A stretch of 64,000 bases of DNA from Panonychus citri (Eukaryota > Arthropoda > Arachnida > Trombidiformes > Tetranychidae). Location of the stretch: NCBI RefSeq assembly GCF_014898815.1, contig NW_026515532.1:97843-161842 (forward strand), in the 5' to 3' direction. Positions within the stretch are counted from its first letter, which is position 1. Each line of letters begins with the position of its first letter. The notes under the pieces are model-generated. The model made no database searches, was not told the DNA's origin, and saw nothing but the letters and a program-made list of their open reading frames with translations. Below are positions 21,604 through 30,990 of this stretch, piece by piece. The position numbers and the translations under genes are program-made.

Positions 21604-21610
21604 TATAAAA
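21604..21610 (+). promoter_or_regulatory. TATA box of Gly-rich gene 1
   Basis: TATAAAA lies 114 bp before the start at 21718, in a stretch conserved with the second copy (29657-29664). This supports a real core promoter; TATA promoters suit highly expressed secreted products. Confidence 0.6.
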
Positions 21611-21717
21611 GGTAAAATAATTGGGTAAAAAGATCACAGTTGAATTAAATTTCCAACTTAATTAGTGATAAGTCGTTTCAACAGTTAAAATTCAAATTGT
21701 TTAATGCAAAAAAAACC

Positions 21718-21993
21718 ATGGATCTCAATTCACGTCTGAAATTAAGTTTTGTCTTGTTCTTCGGCGTTTTTATGGGGCTGATCACATATATTGATGGTCA
21801 GAGTGCTGTTGATCAGAGTGCTGTTGATCTTGGTTCTAGAAATGCTATGTTCACTCAGGGTAAGGGTCAGATTGGAGGTTATGGTTTGGGTCAGCATCCG
21901 AGTCAGCGGAATCTGGCAGGTAATGATTTTGTTGGTGCTGATCAGGGTCTATTTTTTGGTCAGAGTTCTGTTGGTCTTGGTCTTGGTGCTTAG
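21718..21993 (+). CDS. Gly-rich secreted peptide 1, possibly truncated by a stop
   Basis: From MDLNSRLKLSF the protein has a signal peptide (FVLFFGVFMGLITYIDG), then a Gln/Gly-rich region with GLG motifs, 91 residues up to a TAG at 21991-21993. The frame stays open and Gly-rich after the TAG (NPGAGSGLGSGTG...) to a TAA also present in copy 2, and then on to a second conserved stop near 22110. TAG is one step from CAG, so a recent nonsense change is plausible. The composition recalls silk or cuticle-associated peptides, but no family is recognised. An in-frame upstream ATG exists at 21697. Confidence 0.55.
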   Translation: MDLNSRLKLSFVLFFGVFMGLITYIDGQSAVDQSAVDLGSRNAMFTQGKGQIGGYGLGQHPSQRNLAGNDFVGADQGLFFGQSSVGLGLGA

Positions 21994-24645
21994 AATCCTG
22001 GTGCTGGTAGTGGTCTCGGTTCTGGTACGGGTGTTACGTATGGTGGATAACTTGGTCTTGCTAATAATATTCTTGGTGCTTTTAAAACTCGTAATCAATC
22101 CAAAATCTAATCTTTTTACGATTAAAAAGCTAGACTAATAATCTAATCATACAGTCGAGAAAATAAATTTGATGCCAATTTGCATGATTATAATTAATAT
22201 TAGATTGATTCACTCAAAGATGCGGAACTTTATTTTTGATTTTTGATTTAGTTAGTGGTACGATTTTTTTAATATCTATCTTAAACTAGCGAGAAAATAG
22301 TAAGAATTGCATCTTAATTAAAATAAATTTAATAAATCGAACAATTAATTATTTGAAAAAAGTCAATTTTCAAAAATAACAAAATTCCAGAAAAGTAATA
22401 CTCCCCCCTTTGATTTGCTCGCTAAATTTTTTGGACTTTTTTGCTTCGATTGCCCGCTAAATCGTTGATTTGTTTTTACTCATAAGCCCGAAAATATAAT
22501 AAAATCACATAAAAAAGTTTAGGCTAAAAACAGTCAAAAATGCCTGATGTCCTTAAATTGTCTGAAAATAAAGGTAATTATGTTTACATACAAGAAATAT
22601 TATTATACATGTATATACCATGTGATATGAATCTGGTTACCGCGGTGATAAAATAAAAGATAATTTAAATTGTCAGGTTGAGATGAGCGAGTATAATCAA
22701 CAACTGCAAACGGATCGTGGTGGCAACACATTTGAAGCGGTACAAAGGTAATCAAAATCATCGGTGGTACAACAAAGGTCACAAAGATCATTAATTTGCT
22801 CCTTATTGTAACCCTGATTAACGAAAATTGTTTTATGATTTAATCGTAAACAATAATAACTTGACGTTGAACAATCTGATCGATCAGAGGTGGAATCTTG
22901 AACACTGGCGGTGGTAAATTGTCGATAAGCAAAATACTTTTTCGGTAATATGATCGAGGTCTTTTTCCCTGAGCCCCAGATAAGCGATTCACCGGAAGGA
23001 GAGGAAGTGTAAGCCAACCAGTAATAATATCGCTGGACACAAGTTCTACCGACAAAGTTAATTATCGATATGGACATGTCAATGGCTTCGGTCATTTGAT
23101 GAAATTGTGCAAGAATCCGAGTGGATGAAATTTCGGTTATCCAAACGGGCGACTCTAAATCTTGTGGATAATTTTTCGTGTCATAATAAACTGATCCCCA
23201 ATAGATTGGATTAAGACTTGGAGTGTATCCATGGGTCACTACGGTTCGACAAGCATGTCGACAATCAACACCATGATAAGAATAGTTAAGATAAATTTTC
23301 GATATTGAAAACCAAGCATTTTCTGGGCACAATCAGATGACCGGATCATCAAAGGTTTGTATTAATCGGCATAACTGCTCAGCGGGCATTGTACATTCAT
23401 CCCAAAGGGCAACCATGTTTTCGGGTTCATTGGCGATTGAGATTCTTTCAACTGTTAAATTGTATTGCTCTTTTATTAGTGAAGTTATATTGGTTATATA
23501 ATAATAATAAGATTGCTCGTACTCGGTTTTCAGTTGACGCCAAAAGGTTTTCATGTAATAAGGTGGAGACCAGATCGATACAATCAGCGAGATGTTTGTT
23601 AATTTGGAAAGTTCGGAATGCATGGTGATCCATGAACAGGTTTTAATATCTACACAGTCAATGGAATATGTGTCCTCTTTGACGGAGAATTGAGGTAAAT
23701 ATTCTGTTCGAAAATTGCGAATCATTAAATCATCGGTAATTAGAGACAGAATATTTTCTCGGACATCAGCTGATGTTTCATTAAAAGCTTCCAATCTTCC
23801 AAGGTAGACTCCAAATCAAAGAGTAAGAAGCAAGAGAGAGCAAGCTATCCGTGCTGAGAGCAAACTGAGCCCGGATGCCAAGAGATGGCGCTTTTTACCA
23901 TTTCTCTTTCTTTTTTCTCTTTCTTTTTTAAAAATAAGGGCCCTTTCTTTTCTCTTTCTTTTTCACAATTTCTCTTTCTTTTTCTCTTTCTTTTCTCTTT
24001 CTTTTCACTTTTCTAAAATCATATGTTTTTGTCACTTTGTTTACATAAAACATTAATTGTATTGATCAATTTTTATTTTCAATCAAAATTAATTAATCAT
24101 TTCTTTTTTTTCTTATTTTTCTCTTTTCTTTGTTTCTTTTAGGTTAAAAGATTCACAGGTAAGCTTTTTTTTCTTCTTATTTATATTTAATTTTGTGTTA
24201 ATCTTATTGTTTAATTAATTAATCCGATTCACAAATTTTTCTTCAGTTTTAGCGCCAAATTTAAATAATTTTTTTGAGATTTTGTGCCAAATTTGAATAG
24301 TATTTTAATTATTTTTTTACATTTCATTAGGACTTTGTAAATTCAGTATTAACTATTTAATCTTTTATATATTATTCAACTAATCTATTATAATTCTTTT
24401 CGAAACATTAAGGAATTGTTGAGAACAATTTATAATGAGCTTTTGCTGTTTTCTTTTCTTATCGTCTTTGGATTAGTTTGGGTTAATTCATTTTCACTCA
24501 TCAATAATTGGTTTTTTCATCATTTTCAATCAGTAAGTTGTTTATTCACTTTCCAATGCATCTTATCATGTACACTTCCTGCTTGTTGTTTCCATTGCAT
24601 GTTCTTACCCTTACTTTTTATTGCTTTCAATTCTGGTCCATATAA

Positions 24646-25380
24646 GTGGGCAAACATTGTTGTATCTCTGATTGCAAATCAAAACATGGAGATCCAGTTG
24701 GTTTTTTCTTAACACCTGTAGATCAAGCTTTACTTGATATATGGATGGATAAGTTAAGAGCTGGATTACCTCCAAACTTCACACTTTCTAACGGACAGCG
24801 ACGAGAGGTTTGTGGGCTTCACTTTGATTCGAGTTCAATTAGAACCACTGGAAATGTGAAGAAACTTGTTTATGGGGCAGTGCCAAATTTGATCATTTCA
24901 TCTTCATCATCTGGACGGACATATTCATCACATTCATCTGCACCAACATCAGCACAAATTATCATCTCACTTCGAGCTAAAGTTAAGCGCTTGGAAGATT
25001 TTACTCACGCAAAAGCATATATCAACACCTCATCTTCACCGGAAAATCCATCCCATCAATTCACGCCCATCAACGTTTCTGGCTTATCACTTCATCGAGT
25101 CTCACCGGAATTTGCCGATGCCATTGAATCATGTTCACATAAACTTACCGAATGCATCAAGAATCATCTCTCTGTAGTTGGCGTGAAATTTTCATTGCGC
25201 AGAGTAATCTGGTCGGAACTATTCATTTTCATTCCCCCATGCCATCGAGATATCATCAAAAATCATATAATCAGAAAATTAGTAAATATGTTTTTAGGAA
25301 AAGCTTTAAAAAATGAAAAAAATTCTATTTCCCAGCAATCCTCAATCAAATCAATCCAAAGAAAATCCCGCCCTACCTAA
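24646..25380 (+). CDS. THAP-domain protein of the transposon
   Basis: 244 residues. The N-terminal 85 form a THAP zinc finger of C2CH type: MGKHCCISDC, a WMDKLRAGLP helix, VCGLHF (the C..H pair) and a closing AVPNL. THAP domains bind DNA and form the N-terminus of P-element transposases. A Ser-rich linker follows, then a short possible coiled coil (IISLRAKVKRLEDF) and a helical C-terminal part. The RNase-H-like catalytic domain is missing, so the product could at most bind element ends or act as a repressor. The gene lies wholly between the terminal repeats. Confidence 0.8.
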   Translation: MGKHCCISDCKSKHGDPVGFFLTPVDQALLDIWMDKLRAGLPPNFTLSNGQRREVCGLHFDSSSIRTTGNVKKLVYGAVPNLIISSSSSGRTYSSHSSAPTSAQIIISLRAKVKRLEDFTHAKAYINTSSSPENPSHQFTPINVSGLSLHRVSPEFADAIESCSHKLTECIKNHLSVVGVKFSLRRVIWSELFIFIPPCHRDIIKNHIIRKLVNMFLGKALKNEKNSISQQSSIKSIQRKSRPT

Positions 25381-26107
25381 AACCTCCTCAATGTCTCTTT
25401 TTAATATCTTTTATACATTTTTTAACGATCGTCTTTTGTCTTTTTTAGCCTCCATCTTCGTCTCCATTCTTCCCATAATTTCCTACACAAACTTTGCGTC
25501 TCCGTTCTCATCCATACTCATTATTTCAATACTCCATATTCGAATGTAACCATCTTCACATTATCAAAAAACATATTCAAAACTTTATCATTTTCACATG
25601 TATCCGTCCATCCATTATCATTTTGGGTTTTCAACTTTTGGATAAAATAAAGGAATTTTGGTGTACCTATTGATCTTCACATCTAAACTGGAACATTTGC
25701 AACTTTATGGTGACTTATTAATACTTTCTTGCTTTATTTCAAAATCCCAGTTATTTGTTATCAAAGGACCGTTTGGATAGTAAGTATTACGTCTTCATAC
25801 TAACTTTAACATAGTCTTAAGGATGGATCGAAGGTTTGTATGGTTCCAGGATAAGTATGTTTTAGTATTCTTTCATTCTTTTCAACTCTATTTGCTCTTA
25901 TTACGTAATTTTTTCCAAGCTTTTTTCAATTTAATAATACTTTTTCTTTTCTTCCACTCCAGGTTTTCCTCACGCAAGTTGACTAGTATAGTTCGAAGGT
26001 AAGCCTCTCTTAATATTAATTATATTTTATATTTTTTCAGATACCTCCTTTCCTCCAGCCATAATGTCCGGTAGGTTCGAAACTATAGAATTATATTCTA
26101 TGGTTAA

Positions 26108-26260
26108 AACCGGGCCGGGCCTTGGCTGGAGGTAGAGGGATCTATAACCTACAGCTATCTCCTGGACTGAGGTGAAGAATAAAGATTAGCTTTATTCTCC
26201 ACCTTAGCCTTCAGTCCAGAGGCTGTAGGTTGAAGATCCCTCGGCAGCCGGGCCCGGCCT
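26108..26260. repeat. Long imperfect hairpin inside the P-like element
   Basis: Two arms of about 70 bp pair around GAATAAAGattagCTTTATTC. Matching blocks outward are CTGGACTGA/TCAGTCCAG, AACCTACAG/CTGTAGGTT, GAGGGATCT/AGATCCCTC, GGCTG/CAGCC and GGCCGGGCC/GGCCCGGCC. It is GC-rich against AT-rich surroundings. It could be a nested foldback insertion or a structured transcript. No tRNA-like fold is seen. Confidence 0.75.
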
Positions 26261-27245
26261 GCTCTGGCAATGCTTCACCTCCACGTGGTGCAGAGTGGTA
26301 ACATCTATTATATAGATGGCTAACGAAGCAATCACTAAGTTCTGAAAATAAAATAACTTTAACCTTTTTATCTACAATGAGTAATTTTGATATTTAATAA
26401 ACTCTTTTCAAAAAATTGACGATAACAAATATTAATTTCCAAATAAATAGTTAATTAAATATAAAATTAGCATTAAAAATAGTTATAAATAATTAAATTA
26501 AACATTTAATTAATTGAAATAAATTTTTTGTATCTATTTAGTTTATTTTTATTCCACTGAAAAAAGTAAAAAGAAAGAGAAAAGAAAGAGAAAAAGAAAG
26601 AGAAATTGAGAAAAAGAGAGTGAAAAGAAAGGGCTCTTAGTCTAAAAAAAGAAAGAGAAAAGACAGAGAAAAAGAAAGAGAAATTATGAAAAAGAAAGAG
26701 AAAAGAAAGAGCCCTTAGTGTCAAAAAAGACAGAGAAAAAAGAAAGAGAAATTGTAAAAAGCGCCATCTCTTGGCATCCGTGCTCAGTTTGCTCTCAGCA
26801 CGGATAGCTTGCAGTCTCTTTCACTATACTCTTTGCTCCAAATCCTTCAAATGGATATTGACAGATTGAAGTAACACTGGACAATAGATGAGAAGATAGA
26901 ATAACAATTGATAGAATGATTAACTTCATCACAATTAGAGCAATGATTAAACGTTTCATTAGAAAAAATGATGATTAGAAATTCAATAGCTGAACAATGT
27001 TCCCTTTCTTGGAAAGAGACATTTTTTTGTTTACATCGAAAAAGAAAATAATAAAATAATCCAAATTATGGTTTCACATCTTCATTACTTATGATCACTT
27101 GAGATTCTAATCGACTTGAGGATCACCCGAACAAAGAAATTTACTAATTAACAATTAACAATAGAAAATTGGAACAGCAATTAAAAGAGATGAACAAAAT
27201 TAAAAATTGATAAACAGATTGAAAGGTAAACAAAAAGCAAAGAAA

Positions 27246-27830
27246 AACAAAAGACAAGAAGAAGCGGGAAAATTTTGATGCGAATTTGTTTCAATGGAAG
27301 AAGAAAATTAAATCAAATTAATTTTAATTCTTATGAAAAATGAATTAACTGTTCAATCAAGTTTAATTAAGGTGAATAAAGTGAAACAATTACGTTGGAA
27401 TAAAGGAAATCATATTTTTCTTATCAATGGTGATTTATGATTCCAGATAAAAACAAAGGAAAAACATCTGATTCTATGATAACAACTAACTAACCAACAA
27501 TTAAAGTATCGGATCATTTTCTTGCTCTCCTCATTTCTGATAATTAGTCAGATTGTTGAATTATCTTGATTAGTTGATTGTTATCTTCCATTGTTATAAT
27601 CCATCGAATCCATTAAACCTTATTGATTGGTGACAGTTTTGTAATTTTGCAAAAAAAATAATTAATTTTATTGTTTTAATCATATTAGTTAATTTGATGA
27701 TTTGAATTGATAATAATTTTTGTATAATTATAATATTAATAATTAAATATTTCTCACTTTCACTTGTTTAGGGTTAATTTGGGATTAAATTAGAAGAAAA
27801 TTTGAAAGAACAATTAATTGAACATGAAAA
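27246..27830. repeat. Segmental duplication, copy A
   Basis: About 585 bp nearly identical to 28828-29476 (starting ACAAAAGACAAGAAGAAGCG). Copy B has an extra 80-bp block at 29344-29425. Copy A stops at the MITE-like insertion at 27831. A partial third copy lies at 30305-30545. No coding sequence is evident; copy B lies just upstream of the second Gly-rich gene. Confidence 0.85.
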
Positions 27831-28010
27831 TACAGAGCAATTCACCTATTTTTACCGATGTTTTTTGCGATTTTCTCAGCAACTAAGAGTCAGACAGAGA
27901 CGAGACTTGAGTGCTATGAGTTTGAGCGATACTTGTTTGTCATATCAAAAGATCAAGGTCATTCAGGTCATCGGTAAAATAACGCGTTTCAAGGTCATCT
28001 GAAGGAGATT
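27831..28010. mobile_element. MITE-like repeat with AGGTCA motifs, copy 1
   Basis: Begins TACAGAGCAATTCACC where the segmental duplication is interrupted. It matches, in inverse, the right half of the palindromic copy at 49511-49854 (GCGATTTTCTCAGCAACTAA, GTCATATCAAAAGATC). It holds AGGTCAttcAGGTCA at 27956-27970 and AGGTCA at 27992-27997. Its other end was not found. Confidence 0.65.
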
Positions 28011-28297
28011 TAACGAAGAAGAATATTCAAAGATACTACTGACAAGTTTTTAGATTTCTATGAGCTTTGCTTTGAACGTTGCGATAAAATTATTGAATAG
28101 AAGATTTTCAACAGTTATTCAATTAAACTGTAATATCTCAAGATCTTTGACAATAGTATAGTTTTACTTGTTCTGCAGCATTTGTCCTTTGATTGTCTTT
28201 GTTAAAGGTAGAGAATGACTCTTCCGATGAACTTTGATTTTCTTTTTCGCCAGCTAAAGAAATAAACACCTTTAATATTAGTGATTTTCTGGATATT

Positions 28298-28537
28298 GTG
28301 TTCAATCAAGTTAAATTCGACAAAATGATTTTCAATAAACAACATGTTCAATATATTAGGCTAGTACTTAACCGCCCATCAGGGGCGATTAATTGGGAAG
28401 CTCTTCGGGACAACATGTTCATGTTGTCCGGTGAAAACAACTGGACTCTGCCGGCCGTGCGAATTTTTTATGGCATAGTGTCTCTCTTTTACGTAGTATG
28501 TATCCAGGAGAATGGCTTCAACCCTAACGTGGCCTGA
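28298..28537 (+). CDS. Unrecognised 79-codon frame with distinct composition
   Basis: The frame MFNQVKFDKMIF...NGFNPNVA has a clearly higher G/C content from about 28360 on (RPSGAINWEALRDNMF, SGENNWTLPAVRI) than the sequence around it. It lies between two MITE-like repeats in a complex insertion that separates two segmental duplicates. It looks like a fragment of a once-coding gene, perhaps of a mobile element or virus, but I recognise no family. Confidence 0.3.
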   Translation: MFNQVKFDKMIFNKQHVQYIRLVLNRPSGAINWEALRDNMFMLSGENNWTLPAVRIFYGIVSLFYVVCIQENGFNPNVA

Positions 28538-28584
28538 CTAGAAAAACAACGGCTCGAAGATTTACAACCACCTAGGACTTGATA

Positions 28585-28800
28585 TACAGGGCGTTTTTTT
28601 TATCCACTACGGCTATTTCACTGAATATCTCCAGAACTAAAAGTCATATGAATGTCAGACTTGGCCAGAGGACTGAACAGAATTGAAGCGCTTGACCCTA
28701 CGATTTTCAAGGTCATTGAGGTCATTTCCCGCAGGTAGCGTTCAAAGGTCATTTTAAGGTCTTCGTGTAAAAGAGCAAATCAAATCACCCATCAAATTTA
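28585..28800. mobile_element. MITE-like repeat with AGGTCA motifs, copy 2
   Basis: Starts TACAGGGCG at 28585. Contains AGGTCAttgAGGTCA at 28711-28725, preceded by TTTTCA (thus TCAAGGTCA), and a further AGGTCA at 28747-28752. The right boundary abuts the duplicate segment beginning near 28828. Confidence 0.55.
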
Positions 28801-28827
28801 ATTTTGAAGTGCCTGTGATGAGAGAAA

Positions 28828-29476
28828 AACAAAAGACAAGAAGAAGCGGGAAAATTTTGATGCGAATTTGTTTCAATGGAAGAAGAAAATTAAATCAAAT
28901 TAATTTTAATTCTTATGAAAAATGAATTAACTGTTCAATCAAGTTTAATTAAGGTGAATAAAGTGAAACAATTACGTTGGAATAAAGGAAATCATATTTT
29001 TCTTATCAATGGTGATTTATGATTCCAGATAAAAACAAAGGAAAAACATCTGATTCTATGATAACAACTAACTAACCAACAATTAAAGTATCGGATGATT
29101 TTCCTGTTTTCCTCATTTTCTGATAATTAGGCTGATTGTTGAAATATCTTGATTAGTTGATTGTAATCTAATTAATCCATCGAGTACATTAAACCTTATT
29201 GATTGGTGACAGTTTTATAATTTTGCAAAAAAAATAATTAATTTATGGTTTTAATCGTTGTATTAGTTAATTTGATGATTTGAATTGATAATAATTTTTG
29301 TATGCTTATAATAATTAAATATTTTTCACTTTCAATTGTTTAGGGCAAGAAAACAAAAAAAACTGATAATCTCAATTGTCCACAATTAACTCACAACGAG
29401 AATAATATTAAAGAGTTAATTATTTGGGACTAAATTAGAAGGAAATTTGAAAGAACAATCAATTGAACATAAAAAT
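28828..29476. repeat. Segmental duplication, copy B
   Basis: Matches 27246-27830 with few differences and an added 80-bp block (ending ...ATATTAAAGAGTTAATTA) that is also present in the partial copy at 30305-30545. It leads into the promoter of the second Gly-rich gene. Confidence 0.85.
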
Positions 29477-29656
29477 AGAAGAAAAAAAAGAAACAAAATC
29501 AACAATGAAAAGAGGAACAAAACAAATAAAACACCCTGTAATTATGAGAGTTTAGTTTCTATTAAATCAACAGTTTATATCTACGTAGATGGATTTGTTG
29601 TTGAGTTTATTCAGGTAACTTTATTGAAAACAACAAACTGGTAATGAGAGAAATCT

Positions 29657-29664
29657 TATAAAAG
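29657..29664 (+). promoter_or_regulatory. TATA box of Gly-rich gene 2
   Basis: TATAAAAG lies 114 bp before the ATG at 29771, at the same place as in copy 1. Both copies preserve this box and about 90 bp around it. Confidence 0.6.
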
Positions 29665-29770
29665 GTAAAATAATTGGGTAAAAAGATCACAGTTGAATTA
29701 AATTTCCAACTTAATTAGTGATAAGTCGTTTCAACAGTTAAAATTTAAATTGTTTGATACAAAAAAAACC

Positions 29771-29926
29771 ATGGGTCTCAATTCAAGTCTGAGTTTCAGT
29801 TTTTACTTGTTCTGTATTTTCATGGTGCTCATCGCATCTATTGATGGTGTTCTTGGCAGTGATGGTGCTGGTCAGGGTCTTGGTCAGGGTCTTGGTCTTG
29901 GTACTGGTGCTGGTGCTGGTGGATAA
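29771..29926 (+). CDS. Gly-rich secreted peptide 2
   Basis: 51 residues: MGLNSSLSFSFYLFCIFMVL, a signal peptide ending near SIDGVLG, then a short Gly-rich tail (GAGQGLGQGLGLGTGAGAGG) and TAA. After this TAA the frame stays open for 19 codons (LGLANNVLGAF...) to a second stop, and copy 1 has the same TAA and the same open tail. The mature peptide would be under 30 residues. Function unknown; resembles low-complexity silk- or secretion-associated peptides only in composition. Confidence 0.5.
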   Translation: MGLNSSLSFSFYLFCIFMVLIASIDGVLGSDGAGQGLGQGLGLGTGAGAGG

Positions 29927-30304
29927 CTTGGTCTTGCTAATAACGTTCTTGGTGCTTTTAAGGCTCGTAATCAATCCAAAATCTAATTTTTATTATTATT
30001 AAAAAGCTAGACTAATAATCTTATTACGCAGTCAGAGAAAATGAGTTTGATGATAATTTAAAATTATTTGCGTAGAAAGAGTGATGATAATTTATCAATA
30101 ATCGGATATTCACAAGATTCAAATTTAACAACAATTTGATTGATAAATTGATGTTATCATTTTATCTACACGAATGATTTAAAACTACCTTCAAACTCAT
30201 TTTTTCCGACTGTGTATTAAATATGAGCAGTTTAAAAATTGACCCAGAAAATTTTCTGTAATAATTTTACTCTGAGCATTATAATATCATTGTATCAATC
30301 TTGA

Positions 30305-30545
30305 ATTAATCCATCGAGTACATTAAACCTTATTGATTGGTGATAGTTTTGTAATTTTGCAAAAAAAATAATTTATGGTTTTAATCATTGTATTAGTTAA
30401 TTTGATGATTTGAATTGATAATAATTTTTGTATGCTTATAATAATTAAACATTTCTCACTTTCAATTGTTTAGGGCAAGAAAACAAAAAAAACTGATAAT
30501 CTCAATTGTCCACAATTAACTCACAACGAGAATAATATTAAAGAG
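30305..30545. repeat. Segmental duplication, partial copy C
   Basis: Repeats the 3' half of copy B (ATTAATCCATCGAGTACATT to GAGAATAATATTAAAGAG), then changes abruptly to the CAP-Gly pseudogene at about 30546. Confidence 0.8.
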
Positions 30546-30559
30546 TTTTGGACGTTAAG

Positions 30560-30990
30560 AACGTCTTGGTTTGAAGGGAAGGTCACTAATTCCAGCCATA
30601 GATGAAGAAGGTAAGGATTTTAAAGTGGACACAAGGTGATGATTATCGGCTGATGATGATGATGGACCACCACCAAGAAAATCTTCTGCTCTGAGTAACC
30701 CAATCACTGGCACTAGAGATGCATGATAAACAGGAGCCTCGAAAAGTTGATAATCATTGTAAATTCCTGTCCCAGAACCAACAGGATTATCAAAATGAAC
30801 TCAAGCCATCCAATCTGAGCCCACATCGGGTAGCTTACCAAGCCATTTGATATAACCAAATTCTGGACCATTGTCACTTAACCATACAATCCGATTACCA
30901 ATTGATAATAAGGGCGGGGACACTTTTCCATGGCACAAAGTTCACCCACAGATAGAGGTCTCATGTTATCATTGGTCTTGGTTCCTGATT
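30560..30990 (-). pseudogene. CAP-Gly domain gene fragment
   Basis: The minus strand translates to a CAP-Gly-like domain: GNRIVWLSDN, GYIKWLGKLPDVGSDWMA, then VHFDNPVGSGTGIYNDYQLF, HASLVPVIGLLRAEDF and a Ser/His tail. The G-x-I/V-K/R-W-x-G...W...FD..G.G pattern is that of microtubule-binding CAP-Gly domains; CYLD-like or related proteins are candidates. A TGA at 30801-30803 replaces the expected Gly codon after DWMA, and no start or upstream exon is seen. It is a dead fragment, possibly a retrocopy. Confidence 0.65.

Larger units (their letters stand above)
21475..22125 (+). repeat. Duplicated Gly-rich gene module, copy 1
   Basis: Promoter, 5' UTR and coding sequence match 29518-29990 closely. 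Shared strings include ATCTACGTAGATGGATTTGT, GAGAGAAATCTTATAAAAGG, AGTGATAAGTCGTTTCAACA and the 3' end CGTAATCAATCCAAAATCTAA. The copies differ by substitutions and by the length of the Gly-rich region, so this is a dispersed gene duplication rather than a mobile element. Confidence 0.85.
23817..26835. mobile_element. P-like DNA transposon with THAP gene
   Basis: Ends are inverted repeats: CAAAGAGTA at 23817 pairs with TACTCTTTG at 26827-26835, and about 70 bp inward (CAAGCTATCCGTGCTGAGAG... to AAGAGATGGCGCTTTTTAC) are almost identical. The 8-bp direct repeat CTCCAAAT flanks both sides (23809-23816 and 26836-26843). An 8-bp target duplication, CA...TG ends and a THAP-domain gene fit the P-element superfamily. 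Subterminal CTTTCTCTTT-type tracts (about 23890-24010, and inverted at 26570-26760) add to the symmetry. No transposase catalytic half is visible, so it is probably non-autonomous. It interrupts the GH30 coding sequence. Confidence 0.9.
22603..26959 (-). pseudogene. GH30-type glycoside hydrolase, disrupted
   Basis: The N-terminal piece (26836-26959, reading leftwards) starts MKRLIIALIVMKLIILS, a signal peptide, then YPFEGFG. The frame resumes at 23816 beyond the inserted transposon and runs to 22603. Glycosidase motifs are WSPPYYMKTFW, SIANEPEN (acid/base Glu), VWITEISSTR (nucleophile Glu) and QRYYYWLAYTSSPSGESLIWG, the pattern of family 30 beta-glycosidases (glucosylceramidase and beta-1,6-glucanase/galactanase types). 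It is broken by the transposon, by an in-frame TGA at 23333-23335 and by frame changes near 22890 and 22790 in the C-terminal beta-domain. The motifs look closer to microbial or fungal members than to animal glucocerebrosidase, so horizontal origin is possible but unproven. Confidence 0.75.

Noticed and set aside
21791..22138. 115-residue Val/Leu-rich protein
   Set aside because: It is the Gly-rich coding repeat read in the wrong frame.
23821..23860. Transposon ends at CAAGCTATCC
   Set aside because: Identity is highest from there inward, but only ends placed at CAAAGAGTA give an exact 8-bp target duplication on both sides.
26060..26080. tRNA-like B box (GGTTCGA) near the hairpin
   Set aside because: No A box at the right distance and no cloverleaf; the local structure is the long hairpin.
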